From contig NZ_KI911562.1 of NCBI RefSeq assembly GCF_000515315.1, positions 434,001 through 498,000 on the forward strand: DNA of 64,000 nt, written 5' to 3'. Below the pieces are notes generated by a model. The model was not told the DNA's origin, ran no database searches, and worked only from the letters and a program-made list of their open reading frames with translations. This DNA comes from Asinibacterium sp. OR53 (GTDB taxonomy: Bacteria; Bacteroidota; Bacteroidia; Chitinophagales; Chitinophagaceae). Of this stretch, positions 57,401-62,599 are shown piece after piece. Position 1 is the stretch's first letter. Every line of letters begins with the position of its first letter. A program made the translations under genes and the position numbers.

Positions 57401-60400
57401 TCTATTGACAACGGTACTACCTGGGCAGATATCGCCAATACCGCCGCTGCCAATTACTCATACAACAACCTGAACACTACCATGCAATTCAGGGTGCAGG
57501 TGCAGAATGTTGTTTGTCCCGCGTTGGTTTCCTCTGCAGTAACTATTACTGTGCTTCAACCGGTAACCACTGCCAATGCAGGACCTGATCAACAACTCTG
57601 TAATGTAAGTTCAGCTAAGCTCAGCGCTAATACACCTACTTCCGGAACCGGTACCTGGAGTATGGTGAGCGGACCTGCTGCTGTCAGCTTCACCAATCCT
57701 AATGACCCGGCTACCACCGTGAATGGATTACAGACAGGCACTTACCAACTGGCATGGACCATTACCAACGCAGCCTGTGCGCAGTCAACTGCTACCATGA
57801 AGATCACCGTGTATGCAGCCACCAATGCAGGTTCACTGGCTGCTCCGGCTACTGTGTGTGCTACTGCCAATACCGGCAACCTTAACCTCACCGGTTATAC
57901 AGGTAACATCAACAAATGGCAGTCTTCTACTGATAATGGTACTACCTGGACCGATATCGCTTTTACCGGCGCCGGTTATACCTATAACAATCTTACGGCT
58001 ACTACCCTGTTCAGGGCACAGGTGCAGAATGGTGTTTGTATAACGCAAGCTTCCAGTCCGGTTACCATTACCGTATTGCAGCCTGTAACCACCGCACATG
58101 CAGGTCCTGCGCAGAACCTCTGTAATGTATCCGTTACGCAGTTGGCAGCCAATGCCCCTTCTTCCGGAACCGGTACCTGGTCTTTGATTAGCGGTCCCTC
58201 TATTGTTGTATTCTCCAATGTAAATAATGCCGCTACTACGGTCAGCGGCCTCCAGCCCGGCACATACAAATTCGCCTGGAATATTTCCAACGGATCCTGT
58301 GCCGATTCTAAAGATTCTGTAGCCGTTACCGTATTTGCATTGTCTAATGGCGGCAAACTGGCGCCGGATGCTTTCGCCTGTGTAACAGGAAATGCCGGCA
58401 CGCTGCAAGTGACAGGTTATACCGGCAATATTGTTCGTTGGGAAATTTCAACCGACAGCGGTACCACCTGGAACAGCACCAGCAATGTGGCTGCTACATA
58501 CAATTACAACAACCTGTTGACCACTACCCAGTTCAGGGTATTGGTGCAGAATGGTCCTTGCAGCATAGCATACAGCAATATTGCCACCATCAATGTGCGA
58601 CCGGCTTCTGTGGGTGGCAAACTAAATTCAGCCAGCAGTGCAGTTTGCGCCACAGCTAATATCGACAGTCTCCGCCTGACCGGTTATACAGGCGTGGTAC
58701 AACATTGGGAATATTCTACAGATAAAGGCGCCAGCTGGACCAGTTTCATCAACAGCGAGGATAAATACACTTATACCAACCTTACTACCACTACCTGGTT
58801 CAGGGTACTGGTACAGAGCAGTGTATGTTCCAGTGCCTATTCAGACACTTTTGTTGTACGGGTTGATTCTGCTACAGTTGCCGGCAAGCTGGCCAGCGAT
58901 GCAGTGGTTTGTTATAATGCCAATAATGGTTCCATCAAATTGTCGGGCAGAACAGGATCTGTGCTTCGCTGGGAATTCTCTACCGATAGTACCCATAGCT
59001 GGAACGCGCTCAACAACAATACAAGCGATGTTCAACAGTACAACAACCTCCTTACTACTACCTGGTACAGAACATGGGTACAGAATGGCACTTGCGCTTC
59101 TATGGCAACCAATGTAGTTACCATCACTACTATGCAGCCGGTAACGATTGCACATGCAGGTCCCAATCAACTGGTTTGCGATGGCAGCAGCCGTGTAACA
59201 CTGGCCGCCAACCTTCCCACATCGGGTGTTGGAAAATGGAGCATGGCTTCAGGTCCGTCTACACCTTCATTCCTGAATGTACTGTCTCCCAGCACCGATG
59301 TATCGGGTCTGCAAAAAGGTGTTTATAAATTTGTATGGACCATTGCCAACGATGTATGTAACAGTTCATCCGATACCGTTACCATTACCATCGACAAACT
59401 ACAAACCGGGTTCAGGTTGAGCGCCATCAATGATTGCGGTAAAACAACTTTCTTCTTTACCGATACTACCAGCACGAGCTTTGGTATCCAGAGCTGGAAA
59501 TGGTACACACCGGGTGTTGGGGGCGATACCGTTCGAACCAGGAACAACAGCATCGTATACACTGCCGATGGCATGCAGAGCATCGCTCTTACTGTTCAAA
59601 GCAACAGTGGGTGCGTTAATACCCGCCAGGCGAATTATAAAGTAACCGTGTTCAATTTCCCGCAGGCCAATATCAATGCCTTAACTGAGATCTGTAAAAC
59701 ACAGTTCATGAGGGTATCGCCCGATGTACATTCCAAAGATTCCATCGCTTACTTCTTGTGGAACCTGGGCAACGGTAAAAAATCCCTCGACAGTGTTGTT
59801 ACCGTACAATATGTAGAAGACGGCAATTATACCGTTAAGCTTACAGTAGCTACCATTAACCGTTGCTTCGACTCTGCTTACAAGGCCATCACCGTTCACC
59901 CCATTCCTGCTGTTACGATCACCAGCAATACCAATGTATGTAAGGGTGATACGGCTACCCTCAAAGCCGATGGCGCTGCCAGCTATATCTGGAGCGATCA
60001 GAACAATAATATCCTTTGCAGCAACTGCCAGGTGCTGAAGGTGCAGCCCGGCTCCAGCTCACAATACAAAGTGGTTGGTGTGAGCCAGTATGGATGCAGT
60101 GAGATCCAGACGACTAACCTGCACCTCGTACAACCATTGAAGATGCTGGCAGCTCAGGGAGATACCATCTGTTATGGCCAGTCGAAACGATTATTTGCTG
60201 CCGGCGCCAACTCTTATACCTGGTACCCTGAAACAGGATTGAGTAATAAGAACGCTGCAACACCTGTTGCAAGCCCTCAGCAAACCACTACCTATCATGT
60301 GATTGGTAAAGACCAGTATGGATGTTTCGCCGATACTGCCGAGGTTAAAATGGTAGTGGGTCTCCCAACAGCCATTCACATTGGAAAAGATACGGTAATG

Positions 60401-60901
60401 TCGGCAGGAGATATACTGCAGATCAAAACAGTAACAGAGCGTCCGGATATTGTGAAGTGGGCATGGTATGGTTCATCCAACCTCTCCTGCTACAACTGCG
60501 CCACACCGCAACTGAAAGTGGGTGATGATGTATCGCTGATATGCAGGGCCACTAACCGTTACGGATGTATCAGCATAGATACCCTGAACATCAAGACCTT
60601 CTGTCCGGGCACCCTGGTATTCATCCCCAACGCCTTCTCTCCTGATGGCGATGGCATCAACGATGTGCTGATGATACAGGGCAAGGGCGTGAAAGTGATC
60701 AAGAGCTTCCGCATCTTCAACCGTTGGGGTGAAGTGGTATTTGAAAAAATGAATTTCCAGCCCGGTGACCCTGCTTATGCATGGGATGGCAAAGTGAGGG
60801 GTAAGCCGGCAACACCCGATGTATTCGTATATATATGCGAGGTGATCTGTGACAAAGGTGTTCCATCCTTCTTTAAAGGCAACATAACTATTTTAAAATG
60901 A
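45434..60901 (+). CDS. Giant T9SS-secreted modular repeat protein (SprB-like adhesin)
   Basis: A 5,155-aa cell-surface protein. ATG 45434 is chosen because it directly precedes a signal peptide (MRNHRHIYLLPFLLLS, cleaved near Ala25); an ATG at 45407 adds nine non-signal residues. Order: a jelly-roll-like N-domain (to about 250) with WTTGGDHTGNTNG and VDDILF; Ig-, PKD- and Big2-like domains (to about 890); 43 tandem modules (DNA 48116-59392); two PKD-like and several Ig-like domains; and a type-B T9SS C-terminal domain (about 5057-5155) with FIPNAFSPDGDGINDV, IFNRWGEVVFE and WDGKVRG. Each module normally has two cysteines. The next gene, a PorP/SprF homologue, overlaps by ATGA. The layout resembles sprB-sprF of Flavobacterium johnsoniae, so surface adhesion or gliding is the likely role, by inference. 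Confidence 0.9.
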   Translation: MRNHRHIYLLPFLLLSCLYNNVSLAQGVCNSTALAPVYKQDFSFASKSSSKSQVPPGFITNYNFGTDNNGSLNDGYYIVTPRIENGGHADWTTGGDHTGNTNGNMLLINAGRPSAGPVDLIFSQQVNNLCPGSVYSFSAWLVNVNTNSKTVPICGPFGSSGTIPAKVTFNIKNTSGTVLQTYTTPDLPLTATPAGPPNWQQYGFQFTLPAGTTSLVLEMRDAWGGQLNYCGNDLAVDDILFSACTPTVTTSINSATSASVCPGSSITVNSALTNSPFSSPAYQWQKSTNGGTTWANVGTPGTSANNFTLTNVAATDAGMYRVLVGPDVSSLSSSTCVTASNSITLNVYPSPAVSVTGSSPVCSGNSVVLSSTASGGTPGYTYSWTGPNSFASTISNPSIPNSTTAASGTYSLTVTDTKSCTATASTAVTVNQTPVVAAISGPNGGCAGSTIQLSSSTSGGTWTSSNTSVATIDNTGLVTIVAGGTSTITYTVTNNGCSASVTKNIGAASVFMSPDYLECNNGVRTYDSTAANPYRVKYDNPVTGTYNWKITDGNGTDVTSSVFKNSSTGPYPSVQLLRGNWYTVQVIYTSNGITCTASHKVYKEINVADTIAGSRDTTVCYTTNSIPISVKTSAVVTTLNWGTTGSGSFSPNNSINTTYTPSAADKAKGVITLYVTASTSINATGSCGSATATDSMKLRIYPNNTGKDSAKTVCSNQTVNYTPVSAVAGSTFSWASAVTSGSISGNSPSGTGNITDSLINLSNTSNGVVNYTITPYAFTPSNVSCPGSPFNFTVTLQPRPAVNITNNTASLCTGTTTNIQFNSSIAGSLYTWSSSVISGAATGNSSNAVPSATNTINDVLTNSSTTANATVRYRITAIPPTGCSRTDSTDVLVYALPTKAVAGSAQSLCSATSTMLTGNTPIIGTGTWTLASGPSGSSFSNPNAPSTAVNGLTAGTYKFVWSIVNGSCAASTDTVTVTNSATTVAGTLASPATVCAGSNTGTLTLSGYTGSILNWQSSTDGGTTWTNIANTTNTYTYNNLTTSTFFRAVVQSGACSTASSPSVAITVTPASSSGNLAANATVCAASNSGTLNLTGYTGTVTRWESSTDNGATWASIVNTTSSYSYANITATTLYRAVTQSGNCGIVNSNNVTITVNPQTVAGTLAASNTVCATANTGTLTLSGYTGTILNWQSSTDNGTTWTNIANTTANYTYNNLTATTLFKAQVQSGVCNTISSNAVTITVMQPVTAASAGPNQALCNVTSTTMAANAPTSGTGTWTQVSGPTTASFTNINNPFTTVNNLTTGTYQFQWNITNGPCASSQSTVQVTIDPQTVPGTLASPATVCATSNTGTLTLSGYTSAILNWQSSTNNGTTWTNIANTTANYTYNNLTATTLFRAQVQSGSCAAQYSNNVAITVAQAVTPANAGPNQSLCNVTSTTMAATAVSSGTGTWTQVSGPSTASFTDSHNPFTTVNGLTSGIYQFQWTVSNGVCASSQSTVQISIDPQTVPGSLASPATVCATSNTGTLTLSGYTSTILKWQSSADNGTTWIDIANTTNTYTYTNLTATTLFRASVKSGACAAQNSNNVAITVLQTVTPSVAGNDQQLCNVTSATMAANAPTSGTGTWTQVSGPTAASFTDTHNPNTTVNNLSFGTYQFKWTISNGYCASSQSTVNITVNTPSVPGTLAANATVCATANNGTLTLSGYSTNIVRWEFSTDNGNTWTNIANTGNTNTYNNLIATTQYRALVQNTVCPAAYSNAAIITVFQPVTTSNAGPAQTLCNVTSATLAANAPASGSGTWTKASGPTAVSFTNPNDPNTTVTGLATGIYQFVWTISNGVCASSQSTVQVEVDALTAPGTLASPATVCVTANAGTLTLSGYSTNILHWESSTDNGNTWTNIINTANTYTYNNIPATTLYRVLVKNGVCASQYSNNVAITALAAVSTANAGTDQQLCNVTSATMAATLPTSGTGTWTQVSGPSTATFTNLHDPNTTVNGLSFGTYQFKWTVSNGYCANSEATVNITINTPSVPGTLAANATVCATANNGTLTLSGYSTNIVRWESSADNGSTWSNIANTAATYTYTNLAATSLFRALVQNTVCPALYSNQVAVTVFQPVTASNAGPNQTLCNVTSATLAANAPTSGSGTWTKVTGPSAVTFTNPNDPNTTVSGLIAGTYTFQWTISNGVCASSQSTVQVQVDPATIPGTLASPATVCATANAGTLTLSGYTSAVLHWESSTDNGNTWGAIINTNSTYSYSNLTSTTLFRASVKSGSCAAQYSNNVAITVVPAVTTANAGTNQTLCNVTATTLAGNIPTSGTGTWTKVSGPTSVTFTNANDPNTMVSGLTTGTYQFQWTISNGVCTSSQSTVQVEVDPATVPGTLASPASVCATGNAGTLTLSGYTSSILKWQSSTDNGNTWLDIANTSNTYPYNNLTQSTLFRASVKSGVCAAQYSNNVAITVMQAVTTANAGPDQQLCNVTSATLAGNTPASGTGTWSFVSGPSAVTFTNPNNPTTTVYGLTTGTYQLRWTIANGPCAVSQSVMNITVFAPSVPGTLASDATVCATANGGTVALSGYSTNILRWESSTDNGNTWTNIANTANTFNYSNLTATTKYRALVQNGICPALYSNLVTVNVIQPVSTANAGPDQSITFIFATAQLNAVPPTSGTGQWSQLTGPTTVSFVNTADPKTSITGLTYVAGTPPSNGVYTFRWTVSNGICANSYADVTITVAPPTNPGVIGPDQVVCRGVNHGTLTLSQYNGTILRWEDSTSGSTWQPIASTVGANTPTYTFDNLIVTTYYRALVQASGGQPLYSGVSATITVVQPVTPSNAGPDQSLCSTSTTTLAGNIPTQGTGKWTQTSGSPTTIVNPLDPNTVINGLAVGTYQFAWTISNGICADSKTFVNITVHPLTVPGNLVTPATVCANLNNGNLSLSGYTGSILKWQSSTDNGTTWADIANTTAGYTYNNIPATTEYRVLVQNSPCPSLYSNIVTITALQAVTTAHAGATQELCNVSSATLAGNTPTSGTGTWSFVSGPSTVTFNDIHNPTTDVYGLVQGTYKLMWTISNALCTPSTDVVTINVHPPTVAGSLAAPATVCATSNNGILNLTGYTGTINKWQSSTNNGATWTDISNTTASYNYSNLTTNTQFRAEVQNSVCPSLVSNVVAITVIQPVTTANAGPNQQLCNVASTTLAGNNPTSGTGIWTQVSGPSTASFVNPNAYNTTVNGLVAGTYQFQWTISNNTCTSSQSTMNVTVYAATVAGSLAAPATVCATSNTGTLNLTGYTGTINKWQSSVDNGATWIDITNTTASYNYTNLTATTLFRAQVQNAVCPALPSNNVTITVLQPVTTANAGPDQQLCNTTSTSLAGNVPASGTGTWSQVSGPTTGSFVNNTDPHTVVNGLTVGTYTFQWTISNSTCANSQSTIKITVYPATVAGSLVAPATVCATANTGTLNLTGNTGNINKWQSSIDNGTTWTNITNTAASYTYNNLTTSTQFRAEVQNTVCPALVSNVVTITVIQPVTTANAGPDQQLCNVASATLAGNNPTSGTGTWTQVSGPSTASFANPNAYNTTVSGLATGTYQFQWTISNNTCASSQSTMKVTVYAATVAGSLAAPATVCATANNGTLNLTGYTGTINKWEYSINNGSTWTDIVNTTASYTYNNLTANTQFRAEVQNAVCPALVSTAVTITVLQPVTTANAGPDQQLCNVSSAKLSANTPTSGTGTWSMVSGPAAVSFTNPNDPATTVNGLQTGTYQLAWTITNAACTQSTATMKITVYAATVAGSLAAPATVCSTSNNGTLNLTGNTGAINKWQSSIDNGTTWADIANTAANYTYNNLNTTTQFRAQVQNGACLVLASSPVTITVLQPVTTANAGPDQQLCNVASTTLAGNNPTSGTGTWTMVSGPSTASFTNPNAYNTTANGLVAGTYQFQWTISNNTCASSQSTMKVTVYAATVAGTLAAPATVCATANNGTLNLTGYTGAINKWQSSIDNGTTWADIANTAAANYSYNNLNTTMQFRVQVQNVVCPALVSSAVTITVLQPVTTANAGPDQQLCNVSSAKLSANTPTSGTGTWSMVSGPAAVSFTNPNDPATTVNGLQTGTYQLAWTITNAACAQSTATMKITVYAATNAGSLAAPATVCATANTGNLNLTGYTGNINKWQSSTDNGTTWTDIAFTGAGYTYNNLTATTLFRAQVQNGVCITQASSPVTITVLQPVTTAHAGPAQNLCNVSVTQLAANAPSSGTGTWSLISGPSIVVFSNVNNAATTVSGLQPGTYKFAWNISNGSCADSKDSVAVTVFALSNGGKLAPDAFACVTGNAGTLQVTGYTGNIVRWEISTDSGTTWNSTSNVAATYNYNNLLTTTQFRVLVQNGPCSIAYSNIATINVRPASVGGKLNSASSAVCATANIDSLRLTGYTGVVQHWEYSTDKGASWTSFINSEDKYTYTNLTTTTWFRVLVQSSVCSSAYSDTFVVRVDSATVAGKLASDAVVCYNANNGSIKLSGRTGSVLRWEFSTDSTHSWNALNNNTSDVQQYNNLLTTTWYRTWVQNGTCASMATNVVTITTMQPVTIAHAGPNQLVCDGSSRVTLAANLPTSGVGKWSMASGPSTPSFLNVLSPSTDVSGLQKGVYKFVWTIANDVCNSSSDTVTITIDKLQTGFRLSAINDCGKTTFFFTDTTSTSFGIQSWKWYTPGVGGDTVRTRNNSIVYTADGMQSIALTVQSNSGCVNTRQANYKVTVFNFPQANINALTEICKTQFMRVSPDVHSKDSIAYFLWNLGNGKKSLDSVVTVQYVEDGNYTVKLTVATINRCFDSAYKAITVHPIPAVTITSNTNVCKGDTATLKADGAASYIWSDQNNNILCSNCQVLKVQPGSSSQYKVVGVSQYGCSEIQTTNLHLVQPLKMLAAQGDTICYGQSKRLFAAGANSYTWYPETGLSNKNAATPVASPQQTTTYHVIGKDQYGCFADTAEVKMVVGLPTAIHIGKDTVMSAGDILQIKTVTERPDIVKWAWYGSSNLSCYNCATPQLKVGDDVSLICRATNRYGCISIDTLNIKTFCPGTLVFIPNAFSPDGDGINDVLMIQGKGVKVIKSFRIFNRWGEVVFEKMNFQPGDPAYAWDGKVRGKPATPDVFVYICEVICDKGVPSFFKGNITILK
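49166..53341 (+). repeat. Left arm: eight BA units of 522 bp
   Basis: Eight consecutive BA units, each exactly 522 bp (174 residues) between B anchors, 4,176 bp in total. Subtypes alternate: A modules with YSTNIVRW or YSTNILHW (A6 to A9) and with YTSAILNW or YTSSILKW (A4, A5, A10). The segment A6-B5-A7-B6 closely resembles A8-B7-A9-B8, suggesting duplication in two-unit steps. Confidence 0.85.
53342..53902 (+). repeat. Central divergent unit (modules B10 and A12)
   Basis: The only 561-bp unit in the array. B10 (53342-53635) lacks its first cysteine (AGPDQSITFIFAT where others have DQQLCNV) and carries an inserted YVAGTPPSNGVYTF. A12 (53636-53902) keeps its first cysteine (VVCRGV) but has ASGGQPLYSG where others have a cysteine. 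The remaining cysteines, codons 53588 and 53669, are 27 residues apart (Cys2719 and Cys2746). A12 is module 22 of 43, the exact middle. Confidence 0.85.
53903..58078 (+). repeat. Right arm: eight BA units totalling 4,176 bp
   Basis: B-to-B intervals are 519, 522 (five times), 525 and 522 bp, again 4,176 bp. From A14 on, the A modules form a distinct subfamily (SLAAPATVC, LNLTGYTG, INKWQSS). A second-order period of two units is visible: B13, B15 and B17 share NPNAYNTT, and B16 and B18 share SSAKLSANTP. Confidence 0.85.
56522..57729 (+). repeat. 161-bp perfect direct repeat in modules B16 and B18
   Basis: Positions 56522-56682 and 57569-57729 read identically, offset 1,047 bp. The first difference is at 56683/57730 (G versus A), and identity continues for about 38 nt beyond it. 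This indicates a recent two-unit duplication or gene conversion. Confidence 0.75.
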
Positions 60902-61935
60902 TAAAGCAATCTACCCTTCGGATGCTCGTGGCCTGGTGCTTGCTACTGCTTTGCAGTAATAGGGTAGCGGCGCAGGACTACACATTCTCCCAGTTTTATG
61001 AGCAACCACTGCTCAGGAACCCCGCGCTGGCAGGCATATTCACGGGTGATATACGCTTATCACTCGCACACCGCGATCAATGGGGCAGCGTTACCGTTCC
61101 ATACAGGACCACTTCTTTCAGTGCAGAGTACAAAATACCGGTGGGGACCAAAGACGATATCGTTACCGTGGGTACGCAGATGAGTATGGACGGCGCCGGT
61201 GACCTCAGGCTCAGGAGAACACAGATTCTGCCAGTAGTGAATTTCCACAAAGCACTTAGTGAAAACAGCGATACTTATTTGTCCGCCGCATTCATGGGCG
61301 GCCCCGTTTCCAGCCAGTTCGATCCATCACAGATGAAGCTGGGCGACCAATACCGGGGAGGTAGTTTTGATCCATCCAATCCTACTTCACAACCCATTAC
61401 TGCAACAGGATATTCTTACTGGGATATGGCAACCGGACTCTCCTTCAGCAGCTCGTTCAGTAATAAAACCAGGTTTTATGTAGCAGTAGGACTTTCGCAT
61501 TTCAACAACCCCACCATCACTTCCGTGACCGGTAACGTGGAGAACTTCCTGAAACCCCGCTGGTCTTTTAACCTGGGAGTGAATGCTCCTTCCGGCGAGA
61601 GCGGACACCTGATTGCCTTTGTAGATTATTTTGCCCAAAACGGTGGCAGGCAGATACTGGGCGGCGCCCTTTATGGCGTAAACATCAGGGAGTACGACAA
61701 CAATGAGCCGGATATCATGTACATCGGCAGTTTTCTGCGTTGGGGCGATGCAGCCATCCCTACTGTTAAACTGGAATTCGCTCACTTCAGCATCGGCGTT
61801 AGTTACGATATCAACATTTCCAAACTGAAAGTGGCTTCCAATCTCAGGGGCGGACTGGAACTGACGGCTTCTTACCGCGATTTCTTAAAGATCAGGAGTT
61901 CTACGCTGGACAAAGTGCGTTGCGTTCGTTTCTAA
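60898..61935 (+). CDS. PorP/SprF family type IX secretion membrane protein
   Basis: A 345-aa outer-membrane protein with a signal peptide (cleaved after about RVAAQ). YTFSQFYEQPLLRNPALAGIF is the family hallmark (QDPQFSQFYxxPxxxNPAxAG-like). Later strands include SLAHRDQWGSVTVPYRTTS, also typical. Homologues such as SprF in F. johnsoniae are needed for secretion or attachment of SprB-type proteins with type-B C-terminal domains. Its ATG overlaps the stop of the giant gene in ATGA, so the two are translated together and very probably work as a pair. Confidence 0.93.
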   Translation: MIKQSTLRMLVAWCLLLLCSNRVAAQDYTFSQFYEQPLLRNPALAGIFTGDIRLSLAHRDQWGSVTVPYRTTSFSAEYKIPVGTKDDIVTVGTQMSMDGAGDLRLRRTQILPVVNFHKALSENSDTYLSAAFMGGPVSSQFDPSQMKLGDQYRGGSFDPSNPTSQPITATGYSYWDMATGLSFSSSFSNKTRFYVAVGLSHFNNPTITSVTGNVENFLKPRWSFNLGVNAPSGESGHLIAFVDYFAQNGGRQILGGALYGVNIREYDNNEPDIMYIGSFLRWGDAAIPTVKLEFAHFSIGVSYDINISKLKVASNLRGGLELTASYRDFLKIRSSTLDKVRCVRF

Positions 61936-61942
61936 TACTTCA

Positions 61943-62599
61943 TCACATCACAAAAAAATAAGCGCCTACCTGGCACAAAATACCGGTAAGCAAACCGGTA
62001 TACACTTCTTTGCTGTTATGATCACCTAATAACAGGCGGCAGGTACATACCAGGCCGGCCAGCAAAGTAGCAATGGTGATAGGCAGTCCCAGTGGTTGCT
62101 GGTAGTAAAAAGAAAAAAGGATGATGGCCATCATGCCCCCACCTGCTCCCATCGCATGCATGCTGATCTTTTGATAATTGTTCACGATCAGTCCTACTAC
62201 CGTAGCCGCAAACATGCCCATGAAGAAAAATTTCAGCACTTCGGGCTGGTCAGAAAAATTACGGCTGAGATAATACATCCACCAGTAAAAGAACATGGTA
62301 ATAACATAAGGAACGATCCTTTCTTTTTGTGTGCGGAGGAAAATGCTTTCGCTGAACTTCAACCGCCACAGCAGAAATACCGAGAAAGCGGGAAAGAAAG
62401 CCGTCATCCAGAACAAACCGAATAAGCGCATTTTCAACTGCCACTCCGTGATCCCCGCGAACTCATAAGGGAACTGGTAGATCAGGAAAAAGAATACATA
62501 CGTAGGAATAAACAACGGATGCAATATGTATGAAACCAGTTTTGCAGGTACGCGTAACACTGGTGTTTCGATCAGGTTCATTTCTTTGCTGCTCATCAT
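61943..62599 (-). CDS. Integral membrane protein with PAP2-like C-terminal half
   Basis: A 218-aa multi-pass protein with about six hydrophobic segments. The second half contains KISMHAMGAGGGMMAIIL and LLGDHNSKEVYTGLLTG, which resemble the SxHxxG and HxxxEVxxG boxes of PAP2/phosphatase-like membrane enzymes. The first PAP2 box (KxxxxxRP) is not clear, so activity is uncertain. Its start overlaps the stop of the OmpA-family gene in ATGA, indicating coupled translation. Confidence 0.65.
   Translation of the reverse strand: MMSSKEMNLIETPVLRVPAKLVSYILHPLFIPTYVFFFLIYQFPYEFAGITEWQLKMRLFGLFWMTAFFPAFSVFLLWRLKFSESIFLRTQKERIVPYVITMFFYWWMYYLSRNFSDQPEVLKFFFMGMFAATVVGLIVNNYQKISMHAMGAGGGMMAIILFSFYYQQPLGLPITIATLLAGLVCTCRLLLGDHNSKEVYTGLLTGILCQVGAYFFVM

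Larger units (their letters stand above)
48116..59392 (+). repeat. 43-module tandem array with mirror-symmetric order
   Basis: Two alternating module types. A (about 88 aa) has ATVCATANxGTLTLSGYT, then WxSSTDNGTTW, then LFRAxVQxGxC. B (about 86 aa) has AGPDQQLCNVTSATLAGN, then PTSGTGTWTQVSGP, then GTYQFQWTISNGxC. Counting by hand gives 23 A and 20 B modules in the order B, AAA, (BA)x8, central BA, (BA)x8, B, AAA, B, which reads the same from both ends. The B anchors (codon before PV) lie at 48116, 49166, 49688, 50210, 50732, 51254, 51776, 52298, 52820, 53342, 53903, 54422, 54944, 55466, 55988, 56510, 57032, 57557, 58079 and 59135. Confidence 0.9.

Noticed and set aside
57833..58408. Several long minus-strand frames (up to about 190 codons) within the repeat array.
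   Set aside because: They recur with the repeat period because the modules are alike, and their glycine/serine/cysteine-rich translations are by-products of the Thr/Ala-rich coding strand.
48116..59392. CRISPR-like or non-coding satellite interpretation of the periodic DNA.
   Set aside because: The period is 522 bp, all indels are multiples of three, and one frame stays open for 15.5 kb; it is protein-coding repeat DNA.
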